Source: Chara braunii (taxonomy: Eukaryota > Streptophyta > Charophyceae > Charales > Characeae). Taken from it: a DNA stretch of 41,228 nucleotides. Position numbers and translations under genes: made by a program. Under the pieces are notes generated by a model that saw nothing but the letters and a program-made list of their open reading frames with translations, was not told where the DNA came from and ran no database searches. The stretch is from the NCBI GenBank assembly GCA_003427395.1, contig BFEA01000568.1, positions 806,555-847,782 on the forward strand. Direction: 5' to 3'. Below, one piece after another: positions 10,875-20,875 of this stretch (its first letter is position 1; each line of letters opens with the position of its first letter).

Positions 10875-11290
10875 ATATATAGAATGTATTCAGAGAATAT
10901 CAGAGAAACAATGAAGGAGACTCCTGGCAGTATTGATGACCCTGGATTCAAGGGGATTGACTGAGCAGGACCTTGAAAATGATTGGAAATGCTCTGGATT
11001 CCAGAGACGAAACTGAGTTGGTCTCTCACGCACGCTCCTCCCCATTATGGCTGGGAGGCCCGAGTGGGCGGCATTGATTACTTCCTTGTGGAAGGATGTA
11101 CCCCCCCTCACCCTTGCCTAAGATAGTCTGCACATTTAATCTGTCAATCCATTGCTGACCCTTTTGGCCACCATCCTGCTCCTCTCGGTTGTTTCGCTGT
11201 CAGATAAATGTGTTATACTGGAGTGGGCTAGCTGCCATGAACCAACACCCCCCTGCCTCCTCCTTGCTGAATGTAGACTGCTTCTTGGTT
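10875..11290. other. Unassigned flank, possible LINE-A 3' UTR
   Basis: No recognisable domain is present between the family-A copy and the last LINE-A codons. A GTCAATCCATTGC motif near 11145 resembles LINE internal DNA but is too short to assign. I cannot locate a LINE-A poly(A) tail. Confidence 0.4.
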
Positions 11291-11292
11291 TC

Positions 11293-13524
11293 TTAATTTC
11301 TCGTTACCCTTCTACGTGCCATACCACTGCATTCCCACCAAACAGTTGGGAGGGGGGGGGGGAAGGGGTCAGGGAATTCCTCGGGGAGTCTCAGGGGAAT
11401 CTCAGTGTCTATTTCAGCCCAATCATAGAAGATCAGGCAATAGTCTCTTTCTATTTCTGCTCCCTGTTGTCCCTCTCCTGTCTCCTTTGGCTCTCCTTTC
11501 CCTTCCACCTTCCCAATTCTTCCTCCGCTTGGTCCACCTAGCCAGCATGAGCAGAATTCTTGTTCTTTTTGATTAATGTCTTTTTGTGGTTGAAGTGATC
11601 GAATGTGTGATTTGACCACATCCCATTTGGCCATTATTTCTGTTTGAATCTGCTGTATTATGCTTTCGATGAATTCTGGGACCTCAAGTCTCACCCCTTC
11701 CATTTCGTGGGTGCAGCGCCGTCTCCATAATGCCCAGAGGACCGCTCTACAACATAGCTTGAACATATTGATGGTGAATTCCCCTGGATGTTCTGTATGT
11801 CCCCAGGGCCAGGCTTCACATATAAATATCTTCCAATCCCAGGGCCAGGGTGCGGATGTACCTAGTTGGCCCCAAATTTTGTCCCACCATCTCCACATCC
11901 ATAATGCTCCCGGGCATTGTAGAAATATGTGCTCGATTGTTTCGGGGTGTTTTTGAGTCGGGAAAGCAGTCGTGCACAGTTTGCACCAGGGGAGGGTCAA
12001 CCCTCTTTGCTCCAACGTTGTCCTATCTATTAACCAGTTATTGGTTGGTAGGCAGCGATGCTTTATCTGTCATTGAAGCGACACTATCTTAGCAGGTTTT
12101 GCCCTAGCCAACCGAAACCATTTTAGTGGTCTCGTCTCCTCCTAGTTGATGTTTAGGTGGGATCTCCATCTCTCTCGCACTTGGTCAGTAAGGTTGATTT
12201 TTGGTCTGAGAAGCCTGTATGTTGATTTCACTGTTGAGCCGTAAAGTGTTTTAGTGTTATTCTTTCCCTTCCTTCTCTGGGTTGACCAAGACCATTCCAA
12301 CGGGTCCAAAGGGAGTTGCTGGATCGGGGTGGACAGTCTGAAGGCTATCCACTGTTGATCTTCTTGGAGCACCCTGATTCGGAAAAGATCGACTCTGTGG
12401 TATACGAGAGTTTCTTCTTCGGCGCTACTGTGGAGGATGTTTCCTTTCATTATATGGAAGCGGTTCACTATTACAGATCCGTCCGACTGTACGGAGGCCA
12501 CCCTGCCCACCTCCCCTTTCCTTTCTGGGTGTACCACCCAGTCATCTATCTGCAGGGTAGGGCCCTTGCGTAAGATCCTCAACGAGTCTATGGGGATCAT
12601 TTCCACAACCTTTTCCAGGGCTTCTTGGGGGTGGTGGCAGTAGCGGAGCTTTTCCCGTAAGCGGTCCAGGCCAATCCAATCTCTCTCTTCTGTATCCCAT
12701 AAATCTTGTATTCTGACGACCCCTTTCCTTACCCACCCCTGCCATGGCGAGTTCATGCAGTGGAGGGTTTGGCCATTCGTGTCTACTCCACCTGTTGCCA
12801 AAGAGGGGTTGTCGCACTACTTCCTCCCATCTTAGTGGCGGTATTTTGTCCGGGAGGGGGAGGCTTCTCCAAGTGTTGAGGAGGTTGGGCCAGAAGGGGT
12901 CCTTAGTCAAGTCGTCCTTGACTGTTTGTCTGGTTGTGGCAGGGCCCGGGTTCCAATGTCGTGATGCTCTGGGGATAAACCAGCCTCTATTTTCCAGCCA
13001 CATTAGTGGGTTGCTGTCGTCTTTTGTTTGAGGGGCCAATCTGAAAATTTGTTCCAGGGCAGCCCTTGCCAAGGGGATTCAGTGTTGAAAATAAGCCGCT
13101 TAATCCACTGTATTGCCAAGGCTTTTGTCTGTGTGAGCGGATCAATGATTCTGAGGCCTCCCTTTGTTTTGGGCTGGGTTATGGAATGTCATCCCACACG
13201 GCTAATCACATTTTGTTTGTCGTGGGCCCCTCTCCATAAAAAGGCAGCTATTTGACATTGCAAGGGGCGTAAGTTTTTTTTATCCAGAGCCCAGATTGCC
13301 GATTTGTACCACATTGAGGCCAGAACCACGTTGTTAATTATGAGGGAGTGTCCCCATAGCGAGGTATGCTTATCTTTCCAGAGTGCCATTTTTGCCAGCG
13401 GAGGGGTCATAATCCATTCTTGGTTGGTGGCCGGTCTACCTTCTGTCGTTATTGAGATTCCCAGTACTCGTATAAGAGTTTCCTTGGGGAGCCACCTGAT
13501 TCTCGGTTGCTTTGGGGGTCTCAC
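11293..13524 (-). pseudogene. LINE-A ORF2 thumb, linker and zf-RVT-like C terminus
   Basis: The frames 13524-13189, 13072-12542, 12801-12142 and 12015-11293 together cover the rest of ORF2. Landmarks: INNVVLASMWYKSAIW and IAAFLWRGA (thumb side), VVRQPLFGN, LQIDDWVVHPE, DLFRIRVL, LPLDPLEWSWS, STVKSTYRLLRP, then the zinc block LPWCKLC with TIEHIFLQCP and MWRWWDKIW, and a C-terminal FPDPFPPP end. The CxxC...H...C spacing fits the zf-RVT type seen at the end of many plant LINE ORF2 proteins. The zinc block here keeps all the Trp codons that are stops in LINE-B and LINE-D. Frameshifts separate the pieces. Confidence 0.8.
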
Positions 13525-13542
13525 TCCTTGGTGGTGAGTCCA

Positions 13543-14887
13543 TCATCCTTGGGTTTTATTTCCCCAGTTCACTCTCATATCTGACAATTGGCAGAAGCGG
13601 TCCATCATCCATTGTATTCCTTCCATGGATTTTCTAGATGCGTCAACCATTAAAGTCAAATCGTCGGCGAACATTGAGCAAACCGGGATTGCTTCTTTGG
13701 GTATTAATGATACTTGAATCCTCATGTCTTTGTGAGTTCTCAGATTGGTTGTTAGTGCTTCCATCACTATTACAAAAAGATAGGGGGCAATAGGATCCCC
13801 TTGTCTGACGGATCTCTGCAGTTCAATGGGTGGGGCCAGGTTATTATTTTAACATAACACCGGTTGCGGCGTTCGTGTGCAATATTTGTACACACCGACG
13901 AAAGTCCGGACCGAAATCGAGCTTTTCTAGGCATTTGTCAAGGAAATACCAGTCGACGTGGTCATAAGCTCTTTCAAAGTCAATGAAGATAATCGCTGCA
14001 TTGTTTTTTGACTGCCTTGTTAGCTTGATCATCTTGTTGACCAAGATGATATTGTCCTGGATGTTTCTGCCTTGAATAAAACCTGTCTGGTCCGGGTGAA
14101 AAATGTCTGTCATTATTGGCTCCAGGCGGTTAGTCAGGGCTTTGGCGATCAGCTTATAGACCACCGTAAGCAGCGTGATTGGTTTGTAATTCCGGATGTT
14201 AGTTTTATCTCTTTTTTTGTAAAGAAGTGTCAGCACACCTTGTCCGACGAATTCCCCCATGCGACCAGTTTCCCATACCTTGTGATAGAAGTCCATAAGG
14301 TCCTGCGAGATAACCGGCCACATAGTTTCCTATAATTCTTTCGGTAATCCATCTATTCCTGGGGTTTTCTCCTCTTTCATTTGCCTCAGCGCTGCCAGAA
14401 TTTCTTCTTTTGATAAGGGGTTATCAAGCGCATCTCTTTGTTTGGACGTGAGAAATTTGTTCAGCGGGGATAAGAAGTCCTCGATTTCTAAGTTCCGCTG
14501 AACGAAGGACTGATTCCCCCAAGTGGATGTGAACAATTCCTGATAGAAGTCTCTAGCTATTTTTGTACATGCGGCTGTGGATGTGATCAGGGGACCCTGA
14601 TTGATTTTGGGATCTTTCAGTGCTTCGATCACTGATCTCCCTTATTTCACTTTGGCCATCACAAAGAATCTGGCGTCCATTGCAACTTCCATGTTATGTT
14701 TAGAGAGTTTACCACGGATCCTGGCGCCCTGCCATCTGCGTTCCATATGGGTTAGAAGTTCTAATTCCAATATTTGGATAGTCCCAACTATGTCGTTTTC
14801 CAGGTCACCTGTGATGTCGTCTTCTTGTTGGAGTTGGTGCAAGCGACATTGTGTCTCCAGTTCATCAGTTTGGCGTCGGGCTGCCAT
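13543..14887 (-). pseudogene. LINE-A reverse transcriptase domain
   Basis: Minus-strand pieces: an N-terminal segment with HLQQEDDITG-like spacing (14887-14642), KEEILAALRQMKEEKTPGIDGLP (broken into 14632-14330), GVLTLLYKKRD and NYKPITLL, GFIQGRNIQDNI, motif A IIFIDFERAYDH (Asp codon near 13981), motif B SVRQGDPIAPYLF (about 13780-13820) and motif C FADD at 13660-13671. A TAG between KEL and ETMWP (about 14330), a TAA near 14640, and one extra A around 13848-13851 interrupt it. The extra A shifts the frame between motifs A and B. All catalytic Asp residues are present, so decay is by stops and indels, not active-site loss. Confidence 0.9.
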
Positions 14888-15925
14888 CAGTTAGAGAATT
14901 CATTGCACTTGCTGCCCAGAAATGCTAGGCCGTTGTTGAACCATAGTGTGTTGTCATTTAACCGATCTCTCTTCTCTTGCCAATAAGACCACACATCTTG
15001 TAGGTATGTTTTAAAGCTGTCTAATTTCAAGAGGGATGTATTGAGTTTGTAAAACCTTTTTCCTTGGTCCGACTTTTTTCTGAAGGAGAAGACAGCAAGG
15101 CACATGACATGGTCCAGACCCAGAAAACGGTTGTGAGGGAATATTTCTGCTATTTGAAGGGCGCCCAGAAGTTCTTCTGAGGCTAAAATTAAGTCTATGC
15201 GGGATTTCGACCTGCCCTCCATGCCGTTTTTCCGTAGATAGGTGAAGCGATGGTCTGTTGGAAAATGCCTACGAAAGGTGTCGAAGAGGTTGAGAGATTG
15301 TTGGAGTTCCATTATTATTCTCTCGTCATTCTCCATATAAATCGGGCATGGCGTGGGGACTTTCCACTTGTCCAACCATTGGTCACGGGCCGCGTTAAAG
15401 TCCCCCGTTACGATGACGGGAATCCGCACCGGTAATTTGATTTTGAGTGATTCGAAGAATCTTTGTCGTGCTGCCGATTCATTGGGAGCATATATGTTCA
15501 GGATACTAACTACTTCGAGCTCTAGCATCCCTAATAGCCTAGTAATAGGTAGATTCATCTACCTTCTTGTTGGTCTGCTTCCCAATTAAGCATTTCAAAC
15601 CTTGAGTCTGGAGGGATCCATATCGCTACTCCCCCACTTCCAGGCCTTGGTATGTGGGCCCGATAGGTTTGATGTGGCCAAAGTTCTTTATGTTTATGGT
15701 TGTGTTATGGGGTGTCCGTAAGGTGGGTTTCCTGTAGACACATGACATTAGGTCAGTCTCTCCCCCCTACCCCCTTCAATTGGTCTATGATGGCTTGCCG
15801 TTCGGGCGTTTTTGTAGAGGCCAGGCTGTTCACGTTGAGTGATTGCAGATCGAGGTCAGCCTGTCTTTTACAGAGTTTCCAGACTCTATCTCTCCCATAT
15901 AAGGCGTCCACCACATTCATTTAAT
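14887..15925 (-). pseudogene. LINE-A APE-type endonuclease domain
   Basis: Minus-strand motifs in order: LNVNSL near 15840 (the Asn motif of APE-like LINE endonucleases), CLQETHL near 15740 (the catalytic Glu motif), then an open frame from 15558 with NIYAPN, TGDFNAARDQW (catalytic Asp), SRIDLILAS and LGLDHVMC. The last motif is normally SDH; here Ser is Leu. In-frame stops lie between the Glu motif and NIYAPN, and the domain ends in a frame break at 14887. The domain nicks target DNA to prime reverse transcription in active LINEs. This copy would not yield a complete enzyme. Confidence 0.85.
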
Positions 15926-16049
15926 TACCTATTATAGTTTACAGAGGTAGCCACTCCTGTGAGTCCATGTTTTTTTCTTTTTGCAGTGTACCATTCCTGA
16001 GTAGTTTTACCAAGAAGGCACAAATCTCGGATGCAGACCACAGGTCCCC

Positions 16050-16433
16050 CTATTTTACTTTCAATATTTGTAGTTCCATCAGGGCGTTGTGGTCCAACCA
16101 AGTAAGGCCGTCAGGTTTGTTATGGTCATAGCGCAAGAAAATGTCCTTGGAGGTGAGTCTGTGTTGTCCATGGGTGAGGACCTTCGCCGAGGAAGCTCCC
16201 ATCGGGAGTTGGTCCCGGGTGAGCTGGGCTATATCTGTATTTCTAAGTACCCAGCTGCCAGCCCAGGAAGTCAGTGAGAGGAAGACGAACGAGCGGCCTT
16301 GGAGGGTAATTTCCCCATGCGTCGCCCCCGGCAGCACCGATAAGCCCACCTCCCATTGCTTTGCCTTTTGCCTCACCGGGAGGAAGACAATGCCCTTGTC
16401 TGACGGCAGAGGATCGTCCGTCGACAATTCCAA
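16050..16433 (-). pseudogene. LINE-A segment upstream of endonuclease, unrecognised
   Basis: A 127-codon minus-strand frame (starting ELSTDDPLPSDKG and including GEITLQGRSFVFLSLTSWAG). I do not recognise a domain. Its position immediately before the LNVNSL endonuclease start suggests the end of the ORF1 product or the N-terminal extension of ORF2. A frameshift separates it from both neighbours. Confidence 0.4.
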
Positions 16434-16448
16434 CAGATGGCGGATTCT

Positions 16449-17048
16449 CTAGCTTTTGCTGACGAGACTGTATTCCAAGGGCTTTGGAGGGGGGGGGCTA
16501 TGGGGACATATTCGATCTTTTATTTCGGTCGGGGCCTTTGGGGCCAGCAAGCTTTCTGTCTCAGTCCCTTCTGTTTGCTCAGAGCCATTTTCCTCCTGTC
16601 TTATGTTTTCTCCTTTCTCTGATTTGTCATCTTCGCACTGGAATGAGGCTTCCGCTCCATTTTCTTCCCTTTCAGACTGTGTCTCCTCATTTTGATGGTT
16701 CTTTCGTTCCTGGTTGGTGCTTCCTTCCAACCCAAACTCTTGAGAGCTGGACCCCAGGTCCTCTTTAGGGAGCTCTCTTTTTCCTCCCTGCCCTTTTTCC
16801 TTCTCTGAGATCAAAGGGTGGAACCGGGTGAGGACAATATGCAGAATTTTATTGCAAATGTCGGACCAAGACATCCCTGCCGGCAGACCCCGGGTTAGAG
16901 CTCTTCGAAGGCTTGAGCTGCTTTCGAGCAGGGGGATCAACTCTCTGTAGACATCGTCCCAGAAGTCTTCATTCCCGTTACCGTATTTCAGGCGCAGGCT
17001 TTCCATCAACCAGTCGGCCACCTCCTGCAGACCATCCCTTTGTGTCAC
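16449..17048 (-). pseudogene. LINE-A acidic segment after ORF1 body
   Basis: A 199-codon minus-strand frame. The first half is hydrophobic and mixed (ADWLMESLRLKYGNGNEDFW, then ILHIVLTRFHPLI). The second half is highly charged with Glu, Gln, Asn and Ser (NEETQSEREENGAE, SEKGENIRQEENGSEQ). No enzyme motif is visible. It lies between the zinc-knuckle frame and the endonuclease, so it is either the C-terminal part of ORF1 or a separate linker. The function is unknown. Confidence 0.5.
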
Positions 17049-17315
17049 AGTGTCCTCTTCCGAGACCGGTGGAGGTTCCTATGCTGACTGGTTGTCCCCG
17101 GAGTCACTGGCCTCAACCATTTCAACTTCAGGAGAGGATAGTGGTGGGGCCGGGGCCCCGGGGATGATCTCTATTTCAATGGGTTCTGGGCCAAAGGCTT
17201 CTTCTAGTATGTCTGTCACCTTGTGTTCGTATAGCTGTTGGTTATCAGATGTTGTCCTGAGGTGGTGGGCCTCATCCAGTTTTTCGTTATCTGGCAGCAG
17301 TATTCTCTTAGCCTC

Positions 17316-18380
17316 TTAGGTATATATTCTTTTGCTGCAGGGCCCTATCTTTTTTGTTTTTGTTTCTGTTTTTCTCGGGGCTGCTGATCCTGTAATGGAC
17401 TTTGCGTGCTCTTCTCTGGGGGGGGGAAGTGCTGCCCCTGAGCTTTTGGAGTTTGTGGGTTCTTCCGACGGTCTGCTTTCTTTAACTTCCAGTGGGACCC
17501 AATCATCCGGAGGCTTAATTGAACCATACGGGTCACCACGCCCTTCCCAAGTCCAACCCCTGGCCTGACCTTTGTGGTCCAGATCCTCTAAGTAAACCCA
17601 CCCTGCATAACTCAGGTCTGCGGAGTACCACTTGTTGGGTCTGTGATGGTCTTGTTGGAGCCTGCCTGTTGTGAGCCTTCTCTTATTGGGGTGCGCAGGA
17701 CAGGCTGTTTCTGTGCACAAGTGGTCATATGCCCTGCATTTAAAGCACCATGGCCTGAATTTGTGGGCCGTGTGGATTTGGTAAACCTTCCCTCCCATTC
17801 TATTGGGGATAATGTCATCAATGGAAAAGGGTTGGTCCTTAGGCATGTCTAGGGCTAACATTAGGTAATCATCACGTTTTGCCACGTATGATGGCAACGG
17901 ATCGATAAAGTCAACAATATTGAACTGTTGACCAAATTCGTAAACAAAAGTTGTCTGGACTACCATCGGGATATGCCTGAATTCGACCCAGAAATAGTCC
18001 CTCATGAGTTGCTCTCTCTTTTCCTCGGGGGTCTGCTTTTTTGGTTGCCATGGGTAAATGCAGACATCAGAACCCTCCCATCTAAGTTTCTTCCACCCAT
18101 CCATCTTCTGTTTGTCTTGCACGAAGAGGCTCAACACCGTGAAGACTGTAAATGTGAGGGGCCGGATCAGGAAAAACTCCTGAACTGCTTCCGGGCTGCC
18201 CTTCATCTCCTCGAGCCGTCTACAGATCCACTTTATTTTGTCATTGACTGATCTGTTTGCAGCCCCCCCATAAAATAGCCAGTTACTTGCGTGTTTAACG
18301 TAGGTCTCATTCCTTGCATCCAGTTTGTCTTGAGGGTATGATGGCATAATTGTTTTCCTTCCCCCCTGGTCCACTAGCAA
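17316..18380 (-). CDS. LINE-A ORF1-like protein with zinc knuckle
   Basis: A 354-codon open frame on the minus strand. The central part (about residues 95-200) has the feel of the plant LINE ORF1 DUF4283 region: VEFRHIPMVV, FGQQFNIVDFIDPLPSYV, LALDM and a GGKVYQI strand. It is followed by a Cys/His cluster CFKCRAYDHLCTETAC (CX2CX4HX6C, two residues longer after His than the usual CX2CX4HX4C knuckle). The tail is rich in Ser, Pro, Lys and Arg, as in nucleic-acid-binding proteins. The role by family is RNA binding and ribonucleoprotein formation. The chosen Met is the first in the frame, but the natural start probably lies upstream across a frameshift, so this is likely a fragment of a longer ORF1. 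Confidence 0.65.
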   Translation of the reverse strand: MLVDQGGRKTIMPSYPQDKLDARNETYVKHASNWLFYGGAANRSVNDKIKWICRRLEEMKGSPEAVQEFFLIRPLTFTVFTVLSLFVQDKQKMDGWKKLRWEGSDVCIYPWQPKKQTPEEKREQLMRDYFWVEFRHIPMVVQTTFVYEFGQQFNIVDFIDPLPSYVAKRDDYLMLALDMPKDQPFSIDDIIPNRMGGKVYQIHTAHKFRPWCFKCRAYDHLCTETACPAHPNKRRLTTGRLQQDHHRPNKWYSADLSYAGWVYLEDLDHKGQARGWTWEGRGDPYGSIKPPDDWVPLEVKESRPSEEPTNSKSSGAALPPPREEHAKSITGSAAPRKTETKTKKIGPCSKRIYT

Positions 18381-18714
18381 TTTTTCGGAGGGGAGCAGGA
18401 AGAGGGTGAGGAAGTAAGCCCTTGCAGAAGAGAGGTTTCAGAGAGGGACTTTAAGAGTCTCATTTGTCCCTTCCTGCGTCCCTTGCGGCCCTCGATTGAT
18501 TGTGAGGTTCTTTTCCTGAATGGTATCTCTGACTTGCTGTGCCCATGTAGGGGTGATTGATTTTCCATTTTGTTTTTTTTTCTGGTGCAGCTGATTGCTT
18601 TTGTTCTCTGTTCTCAGTGTGTTTTTCTTCTTCGGTTAATATTTCCTCTTCTTCCCCGTTCTCCTCTTCTTCGGCCTTCTCCACTTCCTCTTGCTCATCC
18701 CTTGACTCTTCCAT
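18374..18714 (-). pseudogene. LINE-A ORF1 5' leader region (acidic then basic)
   Basis: The minus-strand frame from 18714 is Glu-rich (EEVEKAEEEENGEEEE, then EEEKHTENREQ) and then Lys/Arg-rich. An overlapping frame (18568-18374) continues to the start of the ORF1 body. It looks like the low-complexity N terminus of a LINE ORF1 split by a frameshift. There is no catalytic motif. A short frame further upstream (19010-18741) may belong to the same protein, but I cannot show it. Confidence 0.5.
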
Positions 18715-19009
18715 CTCTTGGTCCCGGGGGGGCTATGAATTTAGGGGATCTGAGATAGACCTCTTTGTGACCTCGGCAGATTTGGAACCAGGGATGGGTG
18801 TCCCCTGCAGGTTCGGCCAATGTAATTGGCGTAACCGTGTTTGGGATATAGGGGGGGGATTTCTTCTGTTGCAGGGATATAGGGGGCATTTTCCCCACCG
18901 GCCGTGTGTACGGATTCAGGGACAAGTGCCTGTTCAAGTTGTGCCTCACTGCACCCTGATAAAAAAATCAGGGATTCGGCTCCCCCGACTCTTCTGTGTT
19001 GCATCTCCA

Positions 19010-20063
19010 TCTCTGTATGATTGAAGGTTTGCCGTGCAGTAGTTTATCAATGTCACGATTCTCTGTTTTGTTTACCTTCCAATTTCACGATTCTCTGTTG
19101 TGTGTTTTTGAGAGTGTTGTTTTTCTTTTTTTGGGAGCAGCTGGCCAGGTGGAACCAAGGGTCGGCGGGAAGATGGGCAGGGAGGGCTAGGAGATGGCTA
19201 GGAGGGAGGGCGAGAAGTACCTTTCTACCACCAAGGGTTGTCCTCTTACCACCTCCTCTATTTGGTATCACTTGACATGTCGTCTCCCGCTCCTCGAACA
19301 ATCTCGCGCGCACCGCCTCGTCACGGGTTGGTGCTCCACACTTCACCCGGGTTCTCCTCTTTCCCCCAACCGCTTTTCCTTCAACTCTTCCTCACTCGGG
19401 AGTCTCCACTCCTCTCCATCGACTTGTCCACCGCTTAGCACTCTTCCTTCTGTTTTCGTTCACCTTACTCTGAACTATAGAGCCGGATTCATTGGCGGTG
19501 ACGGAGTTCCTGGCTGTTCACTTTCTTCCGTCCTCTAGGTGCTTGTTGATTTTCCACCTGCGATGGCGCCCACCAGATGGCACCGCTTCTTACTGTTCTG
19601 TCCCTTTTCCTTTTGGTATTCTCGTAGATTCAGCACCCTGCCTCGTCAATGTTAGTGTATCGTAGTCCCCGTTGCCTCTCTTCGCACTTCGGTTGTGCCG
19701 CCAGCTCTCTCCACCTCAACTCGTCAGGCGCGCGTTACAAGCCGTGCCTCACTCCTTTTCTGCCACGTGTCGAAAACGCAGCTATGGCACGAGCCCTATG
19801 TGAAACCCCCTGCCAGGTTTCCTTGCCCTGTCGGGGGTCGGACTTGTTGCCACGTCAGCCCGTGACATGGCGCTGCCCAGCGCTGTCGACCTCCCATGCG
19901 TACGCTAGGCGCTACAAGCAAGCGACAATGGATCAATCCTTTTCACATCACCTTTTTCTTCTTTCCTGGTTGTTTCTTTCTTCAACTTCTCATTCTTCTT
20001 CATCTTATTTCTTCCTCCTCTCCCGCCGTCCCTTCTTCACGTTCGTCTTCTTTCTCCTTCACG
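19010..20063. other. Unassigned DNA
   Basis: No gene, RNA or recognised repeat. Positions 19960-20060 are pyrimidine-rich (TTCTTC). Open frames are of mixed composition without motifs. Confidence 0.5.
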
Positions 20064-20145
20064 TGAACACGAGGCACCTTCATAACGGCTGTACTTGACC
20101 ACTCATATACGGCCGTTATGGTGTATTGTGTTTGGGGGAAGACAG
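20064..20145. repeat. Family-E inverted-repeat (MITE-like) element
   Basis: GGCACCTTCATAACGGCTGTA and TACGGCCGTTATGGTGTATT are imperfect reverse complements separated by TTGACCACTCA. It shares the CACCTTCATAAC arm with 8248-8330. The outer TTTGGGGGAAGACAG also has a counterpart next to the 8458 half-element. Confidence 0.7.
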
Positions 20146-20756
20146 TGTGCCCGCTCACTGTGTTCTCGCCAACACAATGCCCAGTACCGTTTCCTGGCCT
20201 ATGTCCCAAAAAAATGGGAATGGCTGGGCCCCTGTGTCCCCAGTCAAATGGAACAGCACTGTACCGGTCCACGCAGTGACAAAAGTGCCTAACACAACAA
20301 ACATCCTCCGTGTCCCACGTCCCGGCCTGAGTTTTGGGGTAAGTATGTTCATGTCACCTTTGAGTATGGAATCAACAAAAAAAACGGAAGTACCGCCTGC
20401 CGTGGTGTCAGACCGGGTGTCATATTGACAGGGGTCGACTGTGGTGTCAGAGGGGAAAACAAAAGAAAAACGAAAATGCCCAACGGATACTTTTGGACTG
20501 CAATCGCTCATTTCGAGTTGGCGCGTGGTTTCTTTGCCGGCGCGAGTTTTTTTTTGTCTTTAGGGTTTCAAAACATGCCGCGTCCACCGTTATTTCAAAT
20601 ATTAAACATGATGTCGGTTTGTGGTTTCCTGGCATGAATATAGCGCCAGTGAAGCCGGAGTGAGACGGACGAGCCCCACTCGTACTGCGTATGTATAAGC
20701 AGGCTCCTGCTTCCGGGCTATGGAGTAGCACAAGCGGGCCTTGAGCATGTGACCCG
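20146..20756. other. Unassigned DNA
   Basis: No supported gene. Both strands have frames of 100-118 codons with no known motif. Near 20400-20455, TGGTGTCAGA occurs twice. Confidence 0.5.
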
Positions 20757-20875
20757 AGGCCCTATTGTGCTATGCTTTGCCAATAAAGCATGAACCTGTT
20801 CATGTGAATGACCACCTGGTCATGCCTATGGCCAGGTTCATGCTTTCTAGGGCAAGCATAGCACCAGAGGGGCCT
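20757..20875. repeat. About 43-bp-arm palindrome, MITE-like
   Basis: The left arm contains GTGCTATGCTTTGCC and AAAGCATGAACCTG. The right arm contains CAGGTTCATGCTTT and GGCAAGCATAGCAC, and the outer AGGCCC/GGGGCCT also pairs. The loop holds a nested palindrome ATGACCACCTGGTCAT. A CATGAACCTGGTCA echo lies at 21957-21970. No transposase is present. Confidence 0.85.

Larger units (their letters stand above)
11290..19010 (-). mobile_element. LINE-A: near-full-length, decayed L1-like non-LTR retrotransposon
   Basis: Over 7 kb on the minus strand holds, in 5' to 3' order, an acidic and basic leader, a zinc-knuckle ORF1, an acidic linker, an APE-type endonuclease, a reverse transcriptase and a zf-RVT-like C terminus. 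The order is that of plant L1-like LINEs, which copy by target-primed reverse transcription. At least one frameshift and several in-frame stops show it cannot make full ORF2 protein. The 5' boundary (about 18.7-19.0 kb) and the 3' boundary (about 11.1-11.3 kb) are approximate because I see no target duplication or tail. Confidence 0.85.

Noticed and set aside
20126-20511. Opposing 100- and 118-codon frames as genes
   Set aside because: No motif, no paralogue in the window, and ordinary length for chance frames in GC-balanced DNA.
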